Origin: Aulostomus chinensis
Lineage: Eukaryota; Chordata; Actinopteri; Syngnathiformes; Aulostomidae
DNA length: 64,000 nt
NCBI GenBank assembly: GCA_037954235.1
Contig: JBBMOA010000021.1
Location: forward strand, 4,782,001 to 4,846,000
Direction: 5' to 3'
Below the pieces are notes generated by a model. That model worked only from the letters and a program-made list of their open reading frames with translations, searched no databases and was not told the origin of the DNA. Made by a program: the position numbers and the translations under genes. Positions 49,701 through 61,202 of the stretch are shown piece by piece. Each line of letters opens with the position of its first letter. The stretch's first letter is position 1.

Positions 49701-52700
49701 CAGGAGAGAACAAGCTTCCTTGTCTTTGTTGTTACAGCGCTAAACAGGAGCGCAGCTATTCTCAGCAGCACGTCATGTGATCTGACAGACACAAATTTGT
49801 CTCCCGTCATGATCCATGCAATCTGCATCAGTTTTTTTCCCTGCTCAAGTGAATTATTCTCTCCGTTCCGCAGGTGCTTCAACCTGTTTGGACAAGCGAA
49901 CCTGATCCTCCTGCCCCGTCTACCCAGGCTAAAGCAAACAGCTCTAACATGGCACCTGCAGGGCCTCTGCTGAGACCATCCTTTGTCTCTGCCCCAGACC
50001 AAGACGGAAGTTTTTTTTTCCTCTCCGCTCCCTTGTAGTCCATAATACCGACCCACAACTCCTGACAGACCTAACCAGTCTGCTGGTGCTGATAACACCG
50101 ACCCAGACAGGCAACAATGAAACAAACACTGCAGCCAATTACACGGGACGGAGGGGAACGTTGAGCCGACAGCTGACCACAGCCCCACAGAGATGGCCCC
50201 AATCTCTCATTAATTACACTCCGACTTTATAATGCATCAGCAGTTAATCAGAGGAGCAAATGAAATCCAGATGGATCCTGGGTGACAGGAATAACACTGC
50301 TAGCTGAAAGGCTGCTGCTCCGAGAGCTGGGATTATATTTGTGTTTGGTGTTTTGCTCCACATTGCAGCTCCGTCTCTCTCTCTCTCTGTCTGTCTCTCT
50401 CTCTGTCTGTCTCTCTGAGCTGCTGGCATGAATTAAAAAGCTTTTCATTGTGGCGCGGCTGAATTATGCCACTGTCTTTTGAAAAGGACAGCATGCCATT
50501 AGAGTAATTAAGCAATGTTCTTATTTAAAAAAAAAAAAAAAAAAAAAAGGAACAAAAGATAAAGTAGAAAGCACCTTATTGTACGTACATTTTAGCCCGG
50601 TGGAGGAGGAGGATGTGGGAGGTCTGGAGGACGAGGAGGAGGAAGAAGAGGATGTTTTGATCGGGAAGGAGGTCTTCCCACGGCGGGAGGAGGGCGCGAG
50701 CACCCTGGAGCGTTTGAGAGGGATCACGGCTCTGGGTGGGGGGGCCACTCGGCCGTGGTAGTCAAAAAGCCTCGGGGAAAGAAAAACCATGATATTGCAT
50801 TTTTACAAGTCACGCTGAGAGAGGTTTCCCCTCCTTGTAAAGTTATCTGTTCCCAGTACTGCGCTACCAGATGGATTTCAGGCTTTCAAAAAGGCAAAAC
50901 ATGAAACAATAACCCCCCCCCCCCACACACACCCCAATTGAAACAACTTGTCCACATATGAAGTGAGGAGCATGAGAAGAGGGTGCTAAATGTCAAATGA
51001 AGGTGCTGGCTTTCGCTGGCCGTGACAGACACTGACAATCACGTCTCTCAACAGGTTTGACATTTAGAAAATGTCTCTGTAGATAAGCACTGTGATCACC
51101 GGCGGATAAATGAGAGAAAACAAGAGCTCCGTCATCGCCGTGTTTGGGCTGATCTGCCCGATCTGTTCAGCCATTTTGACAAGTTGTTGATGAAGACATT
51201 AAAGAGGAGCCTGGTGGTCCTTTTGCTAACTCTCTCACCTGCAATCACCCTTTCGCTAAGCACGTCAGTAAAAAGCTTTGCTTTTAACAACAATGTTGAC
51301 GCGCCTGCAGTGACAGCCATTTTAAGCTTTTGGTGGGCAAATTAAAGACTATTTAACCATTAGCCACAGCCATTAGCGTGTCTGGATCATCAGACGACCT
51401 AAAACGTGGATGAAGATGTCAAGCATATTTTAACAATGCTGCAAAAGTGGAAATGTGAACAACAGCCGTTTCCATCAAGTGGACTGAAGCGAATGAGTCA
51501 GGTTAGTTAGTACTTTTATCGCCAATCGTAGAAAAATAGAATCCGGAAACACAGCAGTTTGGCACTTTTTGCTGGTGGTCTACACCCGTTTACCAGCGAA
51601 AGATGGTGAGAGGTCTGGGCATTGGACTGATTAGACAAATCGTAATTCACTTTTGGGTGCCAGCCAGTATCCGACAAGCTACTGTTTCCTGGAGATGAAG
51701 ACAAAGTTTGGGTGTAACCAGGAAGACGACAGCCGCCGTCCATAGCGCGTGTAAAAGATCGGCCATGTCAAAGAGAATCCGAATCAGGTGTTTCTCTCAT
51801 CTCCCACTTTGCCCATTTCCGCTTTTTCGAAAAAGGCAAAAACCACATCGAGCGAGCTTAAAACCTTAAAAACCTTTTTTGCGCGGTTTTCATAAAAAGC
51901 AAAATGCGCAAAATAGCAAAATGTCAATGGTTGGATTTTTGACATGTTAACTGATAGCTGAGGTGGGTTATTCAAAAAAGTTACGTATCTTTTGTGTAAC
52001 TGACCGAGACCAAGCCTGTTAGCTTGAGCAGTGTTTGCTAGCTCACTGCTAACTGATGGAGTTGCAAGTAATCAACACAGCAGTATTTCCAGGTATACTG
52101 ACAAAATGGCTGTACTAATTGCCAGTTTATGAGACACAAGTAAATGCAATCCAGGCAGGAGGTATTTCCTTTGACTGTAAATACCACTGAGACCTCCTCA
52201 GCCTGCTAGAAAGGAAAGATTCTCATCCCTGTAGCCGTCCGGGAGCAGGGGCTCATTAGCAGTTTGGGGTGCCATCCAAAAGTAAAACTGGACCTACCCT
52301 GGAGATATAAATTTATTAAGATGTTCCAATATAAATGGAAGAACGAGGCTGGCAGTCGCTGTGAGGTTTGTAAGAAAAACAATAATGTCACGCTGACACC
52401 AGGATTACAGCTGATTGCCTTCACATACAAAGGCAAGATTTGTAAAAAAAAAATCTGAATATGTCCAGATACAGGTCGGATTTTAGTGCCTTGTGGTCAG
52501 AGAGTTTGGGCAAAGATTAACAGCTAATTTGGCCAATAGTCGGTGCTGACACTGATGGGTTTGTGTTGTTTTTGTTGATCTTATCCCCCTGTGTGCTTGG
52601 GTAAGAGAAAAATGTAATAAAACTGTTTTTTAAGTCATCTATCAAACAGTCTTTGAGGACCAATTAAATGCTACCCATTTTTTTAATCAACTTTTAATAT

Positions 52701-54916
52701 AACATTTAACATATATACTTTTCACATCCAGGCATACTATAGCTCTCAGTGACATTTTATTTACCAATTGGCCAAAAACATTAGCTGATACCGATAACCA
52801 GCCAATATATCTGAGTAACCCTCATCAATATCCTAAAAAAAAATCTATCCTAAAAATATGTGAGACCTATTCAGTAACATTGTATCAGACTTACTGTTAG
52901 ATTATAATTCCAACAAGCTTCACCAAGCAAAACAAGGAAAATGGGCCTCATTCCTGAAACGTTCTCATGCAAAAATTTGTTCTTAGACAATTAATTAATT
53001 CTCTTAATCCTCAATTTCGTTTTACAGGCAGGAAGTGAAGCCTCATGTGTATTTGTAACTCCCGGCTCCTGACATTGTGTTCTTTTCTGTAACTGTCAAT
53101 CACTCAGGCTTGCAAAGACTTTAACATTAGATTGACGTGCACAATAGTAGCAAACGTTTACTGACGGGGCGCGGAGGGGGCATGGCTCAGTGGTAGAGTG
53201 GCCGTCTAGCAACCGAAGGGTTGCTGGTTCAATCCTCACTTCCCCCTGGTGGTCATGTCCAAGTATCCTTGAGCAAGATACTGAACCCCTAATTGCTCCT
53301 GATGGCCCTGCGACAGACTGGTGACCCGTCTAAGGTGAACCCCGCCTCTCGCCCAATGTCAGCGAGGGAACAGAAAAGCAGTATAGAAAATGGATGGATG
53401 GAGTTACAAACAGTTTCTGGATGGCCTCAATATTTTCTCGTAGCTGTCAAGTTTAGAATTAACACCACTTGTATAAGATTATAAGAGGAAAAAGTCCACC
53501 GAGAAAGAACCTAAATAGCCTAAAGACGAGAACCGTGACAGAAACGTTAGCTTAATTGGCTAACAGAGCAACAGCTGTCATTTCGCTGTCCAACCTAGCA
53601 GAGGGCCGGCTTTTTTCCCCTTTCCTACCACTGCCTGAAATTGAGGACCTATAATTTGAAATATCGTCAACCATTTTCAGCCTGTGAGGCCACCGGTACC
53701 ATTTTAAATTGTATGTGTGTCGTGGGAGAGCTCGTCAGGTTTAGCACCAGCGGAATGTGTCCTTGTTGAATTACATATTCGATAAACACGCGAATGATAC
53801 ATACCTGCTGTAGAAATCATCCCTGTAGTACTCATAATCAAATTCATAACCGCTGCAAGAGACAGAGGAGGGGGAGGAGGGTAGGGACAGAGAGAGAGAG
53901 AGAGAGAGATAGAAACGGGTGGGTTTTTATTAAAAGAAGCCATTTTGGTCCTGTCAAAAAGTAAGCGGATCAACCTCAAGCTGTTTTGACTCGAATGGAC
54001 ACGCTCTAGTTTACGCCTAAAGCTCACCCCAGGTTAAGCAGCAAGGCTAAGCTACGCTGGCATGCAAAACCACAGATCAACTGTGGGAAGAAGAGAAAAA
54101 GAAGAGAGAAAAATGGGGAAGAAAAACAGTTGATGAATGAAAGAACCCTGGAGAGGAACATCAATGTAAAGTCAAGATCATTTTATATTCAGGAGGAGTG
54201 AAAAAAAAAAGCGGTTCTGAAATATTGCTACTCTCGCAGGAATCTTAATTAGGATTAATGCATTACTATTTCAATTTAGAGTGGTGTAGTGTTGCCTCTC
54301 CTGTTCCTGTTTTGTAATTACCATATTACATCCCGGCTGTTTTCTACCGCAGCCATAAAATGCAAATGAGGGTTTATAATAAAACAATGCACAAATGAAT
54401 AAATTAGGAAAATAAGCCATGCAATTCAACAAACCAACAATTCCAAAATGGGTTAAATTGGTAGGAATATCAACGTCTGGCAGTGAGTAAGTGTAGCAGA
54501 GACGCATCGGGGTGAACAGACAAACGTGTCTGTCGTACTGGAGCGCAGTAAACAAGTCCAGGCTTTGATCTGTTTGTGACCAGGAGATGCGTACGGGCCA
54601 GGAAATCAGGGTCATGCTTAATGAAGCGTTACACAACGCCATCTCCTTCGAGCGTTGCAGACCCGTGCCGAACAAACTCCAGTCAAGGCTGCGATATGTT
54701 GGAGTGCATTACAAGAATCAATTGGAAATTTCCAAGGTTCAAAACAGCCCAACAGAATAGGAATCCTCGCTGCACTGCCACACATTCAGAGCAGACGCGA
54801 GCTCGCTCTCCGTGTGTCGGCGAAGGACGTCAGGTCTTACCTGTAAACGGCTGAGAGGGGCCGCTTGGAGCCCGCTTTAGGTCGGTACGGCTTGGGTTCA
54901 CCTGCCATGTTTATGT
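43702..54916 (-). CDS. ralyl: RALY RNA-binding protein-like (hnRNP C family), five internal coding exons
   Basis: RALYL is a nuclear RNA-binding protein related to hnRNP C and RALY. Exons on the minus strand: 54916-54841 (INMAGEPKPYRPKAG), 53852-53805 (GYEFDYEYYRDDFYS), 50770-50589 (LFDYHGRVAPPPRAVIPLKR, a basic segment and a Ser run), 45472-45359 (LQTIKRELTQIKMKIDSLL, the coiled-coil oligomerisation zipper) and 43871-43702 (acidic tail, EEMTDG-like GEMTDGGEDDYDEEG). All phases agree and all sites are GT/AG. The match to vertebrate RALYL is continuous, and INMAGEPKPYRPKAG separates it from hnRNP C and RALY. The RRM exons and start codon are upstream of 64000, as expected from the very long 5' introns of this gene. 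The exon ending at 43702 closes on a complete codon; the terminal exon is uncertain. The fourth exon has a NAGNAG acceptor (alternative start 45475). Confidence 0.93.
43872..45358 (-). other. ralyl intron between zipper and acidic-tail exons
   Basis: Donor gtgag at 45358 and acceptor ccccacag at 43872. No repeat of known family and no other gene seen. Confidence 0.6.
45476..50588 (-). other. ralyl intron with candidate conserved elements
   Basis: Donor gtacg at 50588. The stretches 47960-48480 and 50185-50345 are long, non-repetitive and rich in TAAT/ATTA words, resembling conserved non-coding elements. A CT/TCTG simple repeat lies at 50372-50416. A segment at 46690-46745 (agcgtccttg...gggttcgagtct) may be a decayed tRNA-type SINE head. 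The minus-strand 162-codon frame 50188-49700 has no recognisable domain. Confidence 0.4.
50527..50548 (-). repeat. T22 tract 40 nt downstream of a ralyl 5' splice site
   Basis: In gene sense a run of 22 T's begins about 40 nt after the donor of the exon ending at 50589. U-rich tracts in this position bind TIA1-like and hnRNP C-like proteins. Confidence 0.9.
50771..53804 (-). other. ralyl intron
   Basis: Donor gtatg at 53804, acceptor cccgag at 50771. It holds the type B SINE at 53.17-53.40 kb and a C11 run near 50912. Nothing else is assigned. Confidence 0.6.
53168..53402 (+). mobile_element. SINE, head type B (tRNA-like), plus-strand copy
   Basis: ggcatggctcagtggtagag is a near-perfect A box region and ggttgctggttcaatcc a B box, about 35 nt apart as in tRNAs. 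The sequence tgagcaagatactgaacccc leads into the shared SINE body (gtgaaccccgcctctcgccc), and it ends in (ATGG)n. It lies antisense in a ralyl intron. Confidence 0.85.
53853..54840 (-). other. short ralyl intron
   Basis: Donor gtaag at 54840 and acceptor cttgcag at 53853, about 1 kb. Nothing further recognised. Confidence 0.7.
53889..53910. repeat. (AG)11 microsatellite near a ralyl exon
   Basis: It lies 37 nt upstream (gene sense) of the exon starting at 53852. In gene sense it is a CT tract and so may serve as an extended polypyrimidine tract. Confidence 0.9.
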
Positions 54917-54923
54917 CTGCAAA

Positions 54924-54945
54924 ACACACACACACACACACACAC
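54924..54945. repeat. (TG)11 at a ralyl 3' splice site
   Basis: In gene sense the order is (GT)11, TTTTGCAG, exon at 54916. The repeat replaces most of the polypyrimidine tract. Confidence 0.95.
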
Positions 54946-55792
54946 GTCATTGTTCTGCTTCAGCACGCAGAACACTCATCATTTAGGATGGCGACTACTG
55001 TGTATGTTACAAGTAATTAACCTGCTGGCTGTTGACTTCATGCGTTTATTAATTGCAAAGTCTTCATCAAGGTGACACCTTCGAAGCTGACATTTTCTAT
55101 TTAATTTGACGGAAAAAGAAGAAACAAAAATTGCATTTGTGGAGCTGGAACCTAAAAAAAAAAAAAAGTTGAGTCAGCGAGACGGTAAATCGTAGCAGCT
55201 CTCAAATGGACTGTGGATGAAGATTTCAGCATTGAGAAGCAGAGTGAGACCCTGGGGAATTTGTTCACATGACAGTAAAAATACGGAATAATTAAAAGGT
55301 TTCACAGCTTTGAGACTGGAGCTCCCAAAAATATACTTCCTCTACGCTGAGATCAATCAAATGACTCGTTGAGTTTTACACGTTTTGTTTCAAAGAAATT
55401 GACATGTAAAATAAATCTACAAACAAACCTCACACAACCAGAGCTGAACAGTTTTTTTGTTGTTGTTGTCGTGACTGGCATATACAGTAAAAGGACATTT
55501 TTAAGTGTTTCATGTAAATGCCAATCACTATGACGTCTACTTTAAAGCATCTGTAAAGTGTATATGAACAGAAAATGAGTTAAAAAAAAGTACACGTCAT
55601 CAAATAAACCAAGGCACAATTATCCAAAAAGCTGAACAATAAATACTCCATCATACAAGTCCAAGGCCATGAGACGCAAACCATGTGAGTAATTATGTGG
55701 AAGTACACCTTAAAAACCAAGTAGTTTTCCAAAAGTAAAAGCAGTAATGAATCATTTTGTATCTCCATACTGATCTCTAAATGCAGACAATG

Positions 55793-55851
55793 TACTCTGG
55801 TATCAGAGTACACAAGGATATTATATCCTTGTGTACTCTGATACCAGAGTA
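55793..55851. repeat. perfect 59-nt nested hairpin
   Basis: Arms of 28 nt (55793-55820 and 55824-55851) are exact reverse complements around a 3-nt loop tta. Each arm itself holds tactctg-gtat-cagagta, a smaller palindrome. No target duplication longer than TA is evident. Confidence 0.95.
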
Positions 55852-58800
55852 TCTGACCGACCAAGTACAGAACTTTTCACTCCAATCCTGCCACGAGGAG
55901 TCCTCCATCACCTTGAGGTCAAAGTTTCTGTTGCTGCTGTTCAACCTCATTGACAACTTCACAAATGCCAACACAAAGGCTCATGCTAGTGGATCGCTGT
56001 CACAACATCAACCCGAGCAATTCAGAAACTATTTTCCCTGTGAAACGCCACATTTAAATGAGAAAAAAAGACAAAGCCCTGAAGGAAATATTCCCTCATG
56101 TTAAGGTGGATAACAAGAGGAGCGCGACTGCAGAGGCAGCTGGACCAGAGACCTTGCTAACATGGACTGAAAAGATTAGAAAATGAAATTCTTGCTGCAA
56201 GGCAGAAGAGATTCCTCAAAAACACACACACACGCACACACACACAAAACTGAAATCAAATAAGCACATAAAGGGAAACAAAGCTTTGGAAAAGGAGCTT
56301 TGAGTTAACCTCCATGTGAATATTTACAGTTTTGCCACCATGACCCAGCCGGCGATGCAGATTTTCCTGTGCATCTTCAAGGAAGCTGCAAGGCGCTTGT
56401 ATGTTTCTCGTTTCTTGTACGTTTTGCACATTCGGAGCGGCTCGTGGGAGAGAAGCCACCAGGTCAGAATGAGCGCCCGGCTCCATGTGAAACACTGAGG
56501 AATAAAAAAAAAGAAAAGAAAAGAAAAACAAAACAACGTCCAGAAACATAACGGATGTGGACACGAAGCTGCGTCCCAAAACTAATAAAACAAACTGCAG
56601 GAGACTCAGGTAACATCCTCCTCTGAGCTCAGGTGTAAGCAAATATTCTCCACAAATATAAATACAAGACACCGCGGAGACAGAGAGCTGCTTCAGGCAT
56701 AAAGTGAGGAAAACATACTCTTTGTATATTGTGACTAAACGTGGCAGAATCCCTTGAGACTGGGGTGGAAAAATTCTACTGGATACCCATCTAAAAAAAA
56801 AGAAAAGAAAAACAACCTTCCGCATAGATCACAAATTGTTGTTGTTTGGGTGTTTTGCTATTTTTTTGGTTGGAAGCAGCCATGTTCTCACCATTATTTT
56901 GTCCCTTCCGGCGATATACATTTGCCAAGATCATTTATGAGTTTGCTCCTGCCACCGCAAACGCAGAAAAAAGTGGGACTGCGCCGGGGTGAAAGTGAGT
57001 TGCTGGCCTCTTCTTTTAGTGGTTTGTCTCAGGAGGACTCAAATCACGATTTTATCCACGCACAAACGTAGCGACCTGCGCGCGAGGAGCAGGTCCGATC
57101 CGTCTGACGCCGCCGGGGTTTCGATACCAGCACGTTTTTCTCTTAGTGCTTTTTTTTGGGGGGGGGGGGGCTCAAGGTGTTACGAAGGCTGAACATTCAG
57201 CTTTTTTCCCGATGCGCAAAAAAAAAAAAAGAAGTTATGAGTGAAGGTTCGTCAATCGATTTAATTCATGACTGTAAAACGCAGAAAAGTTGTCAAAAAA
57301 GGTACATTTTTGAAGTTGAAGGTGTTGTCAGAAATAATCGTGCTGTCTCTGACACAATGTCGTAATCCTCTGTAAATGAAGAAATTCTTTCAAAGACACA
57401 TTTGTGAAGTTCTAACTCTCCTTCCTCATCCTGAGTCGGTTCACAGGGATCCTCCTTTCAAGTAAATGCGCCGCACAATAGAGGTTCGCTCTCCTCCCTT
57501 TGAATAACAGAACCCTGAATTTGAGAGAACACGCAACAATCTACCGCTCCTTCCGGACAGACAAATCTCTATAAAAGGTTAGGAATCAACAGCATATAAT
57601 CTGCAGCTTTGAAATTAGTTTTTGCTATCTTCCAGAGCTCCTCACCCCCAAGTTTTCACACTGAATCTCATTTTTGTTCATTTGTATCAAAAAAGGGGGC
57701 TTAAGGGGAGGAAAATATTATTAAAGATTCACTTTTAGCACAACATTTTAAATCTGGGTGATGTAGCCTGGGTCGGGCAACAAAGAACCGTGTGGTTTTT
57801 CAGTTCTTCTTCTATTTGCCGTCGGTTTGTCTGCCTGCTCATTCTGCAGCTGGGCTGAAGACGTCACCGAGCAACTAAGTCTGCTGTATGGCTCTGGCTG
57901 GGTAGCAGAGAAAACAAAAAGGGCCTGACCTTGTAGCTACTCATGATGCAATTTAAATTTTGAAGCCCAGAAATTATTTATAGCTATGTTTGTGCTTGAT
58001 CCTCTTGGTCTCCAGGGGATGTCTGCTTTTCTATAGATACAGAAACAAAACAACCTAGAATAAATATTTTAGGTGTTTTTGGCTGCGGTATCGGGGGGTG
58101 GAGAGGTTCTGGAGGTAAACTGAGTTGGACAGACGGAGGCACAGAGCATAAGAAATCACAGCAGACAGACCTGTGTTCCTCTGTCAAGAAAACAAGTATT
58201 CCTAACTCCCCGAAGGAACCTGTCCGCGTGTTTTATTGCACTCATTTGTTGCCTTACATCTCTGTCTCCCACACTACTCTGGCTCATACTTCCTGTTCTG
58301 CCCTCGGCTTCACCCAATCCTTCAACGTCTCTTCCTCCATCTCCACTCCCCTCTCCGTCACCTCTATTTTCTTTCCCTCGCTATCAGTAACAACATCTAA
58401 CCCTGCCTTGCTATCCGTCACACTCTCACATCCCATATTTCTTCCCTTTGTCCCAAATGTGTTTCGTATCACGTATTTATTTCGGGTGCATCGTCTACGA
58501 GGCTTCACCTGTACCAACAGTAGCTCTGCAAGTCTCATTTCTCCCCTTTGTACATTAGTAAAGGTTGAATAACAGAAAAGGGAGTGGAGGCTTTGAATAA
58601 ATCAGGGCTGTAAACTCTGCCATATGGTGACATATTGCAGGGGAATCGCTGGGATGATAAGGCACTCATGTGAAAATCAACAGCACCCAAAAACATAAGG
58701 ATGGGGTGAATCCTCTGAGCATGGAGGACACCTTCTTAATCACGGAAAAGGAAAATTTGAATGAGCTACAAAGCCACAATGCATCAGACTGCAATCGCTC

Positions 58801-59139
58801 ATTCCTCTGTCTCTTTTGCTTGGTTTCCCATTGAAAGCGATGATCCACCTCTCACACAGGGAGGAAAAAAAGAGGGAAAACCCAGTCTCAGCTGAAGGCT
58901 TCAGAGGAAGGCTAAACGGCTATGGGAGAGGAGGTCGCGCCAATGTCAGAGAGAAGGCGAGATGGAATAATAGTGTGTGGGTGAACAAAGGAACCTGTTA
59001 GTACCACTGTGGGAAGAGTCTTGCACAATGGACGGAATCCTAGAACTTGTTTTCTTGGACAAGATGTTGTGGTTTCGTACGGGACTAACAATGTTAGACA
59101 CACACAGATCCAGAATATGAAAGAGAGGTTTCTGGAAAC

Positions 59140-59504
59140 GGTGGTGCAGTGGTCAGCGCTGTCGCCTCACAGCAAGAAGGTTCTGGGTTCGAGCCCCGCT
59201 TCCATCACAGGATCTTTCTGTGTGAGTCTGCATGTTCTCCCTGTTCCTGTGTGGGTTCTCTCTGGTACTCCGGCTTCCTCCCACAGTCCAAAGACATCAA
59301 GAGGGGACGAGGCTGATTGATACTCTAAATTGACTGTAGGTGTGACTGTGAGTGTGAATGGTTGTCTGTCTCTATGTGTTGGCCCTGTGATGGACTGGTG
59401 ACCTGTCCAGGGTGAACCCCGCCTCTCACCGGAAGGCCACTGGGATAGGCTCCACCCCCCGCGAGCCTTAATAGGAACAAGCAGAAGAAAATGGATGGAT
59501 GGAT
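59140..59504 (+). mobile_element. SINE-like repeat, head type A, copy 4, with 13-bp target duplication
   Basis: This is the best-preserved copy. It has a head with gtggtgcagtggtcagcgct and B box ggttcgagccc, a full body and an (ATGG)n tail. Direct repeats ggtttctggaaac (59127-59139 and 59505-59517) flank it exactly. It is antisense within the long ralyl intron. Confidence 0.92.
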
Positions 59505-61140
59505 GGTTTCTGGAAACTGAAATGTTTCTTTTTTAATCACTTAAAACGGACTCGAGGAATCTGATGGAAGTTCATCTATGACGCATCCAGAAAAATACAG
59601 CTAATTGTTCTACCCTGCCAACGGCTGAGACCAGCCCTCAGGATCCAGGATCTAGAATTTGATCTAGATCACCTCCAAAAGTTAACGCCTTGATTACTGT
59701 AACATCACCAATCTTTCTATCAAAAACCCTCAAAAACTCACCCTTAGTTGCTGGAATATCCAAACAAACAAGCAACGAGTAAATAACCGTCTTTTTAGTG
59801 GTGAAAATATCATTACTGAAACTTGAAAGGGTTGAGGAAAACCACATCGCTGCCCTGAGCTGTTTACGTGTGTGACCCAACCTTTGGGTGACTCGTATCA
59901 GGCTCCAACTATGAGTCATGTGTGTCACATGACCACATGGCGAGGGGTTTCTCAACTGCCCAGGATTGTTCGCATCCTCGTTCACATGTTAAAGTTTCCT
60001 AGCATCTCTTTTGCTACGTTGGCTGCTTTGACATTAACAGACTATGATGCTCTACTTCCTGGAGAGGCTGCTGTTGCCATGGTGAAAGCAAAAAATCACC
60101 TTTTTTTTTAAAACTCAGCAAAAAGAGGCATTGCAGTCTTGATGCCATTTTGGACAAAAGCGGAGTGGTGAGCTTGCATGGCCACAAACACAACGAGGCA
60201 TTTTGATGTACCTTTGCTTTGACCTTTAAAATGTCTGAGTCCTGACACAGAGATGGGAAATAAGAAAGCCAAGGGATTCAAGCACACGTTTCTTCAAATC
60301 TTACCATTTACTGATACCGATGCCAATCCAGGCTTTCACTCCCACCCACAGGAGGCAATTCAGGAGCTTTTATGTTATTTTGTATTGTACTAAAAGGTGT
60401 TTAGGAGTCCCAGAAGTCAAATATTGCTCAATTTCTGCATTGATAATGTTGGGTGACTATCGTTTGGAGGTTGCAAGGGCATGGAACAACACCAGCTGAC
60501 CTGTTTTAGAGGAAGGAAGAGAAGCTAATCAAACTCAGGAGGTGCTTTTACAGGAGTATCATCCCACTGCTGACCTACAAAGAATTCTATGCTGCTATGA
60601 GCGCAAGAAACACAGCTCTGCAGCCGGTACCCTCACTTTGTAGCGGCTGCTTGCGTGCAACTGACTAATAGCAAAATTGGTCAAATAACTTAGAGACGTA
60701 CCATAAAAGCTTACTCATCTCAGCTCTTGTACATGGATGAGACTTGTGATGTATAATTTATGGGGCAGTCTTAACCACTGGACGACCCTTCAGCCGTCAC
60801 GATGCTGAAGTGTCTTTTGTCCTCCTGATTACCTAAAAACGCATCGCCGTGCCCTTTTGAGTCCTATTGCAGATACGCAGCACATTGGCCAGGTGACTGA
60901 CGGCAATAAACTCCCTTTCAGACGCATCAGTTAAGACCTTCAAGGAATTGAAAATGCCTCCTTTTGTTTTCTAGAAACAGAAGAAAATTCCCCTCAGGCC
61001 AGAGCTGATGGCGATACAGCAAATTTCTCACTTTTCCCCCCGCGTCTTCTGCTCTTTCCGTTTCTCTTCTGTTCCAAAACACCAATTGTCTATTTAATGA
61101 GAAACATTAAAGGCAGAGAAAGACGGCGACAGACAGAAAC

Positions 61141-61168
61141 AGAGAGGGAGGGAGAGAGAGAGAGAGAT

Positions 61169-61201
<33 letters not shown>
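61141..61201. repeat. (AG)n microsatellite
   Basis: About 60 nt of GAGA with a few GATA interruptions in the long ralyl intron. Confidence 0.95.

Positions 61202-61202
<1 letters not shown>

Noticed and set aside
49700..50188. 162-codon minus-strand frame inside a ralyl intron
   Set aside because: No recognisable motif and no exon boundaries fitting ralyl; likely chance within a non-coding stretch.
54271..54675. 134-codon minus-strand frame in a ralyl intron
   Set aside because: It lies in the short intron between two certain exons without fitting splice sites or homology.
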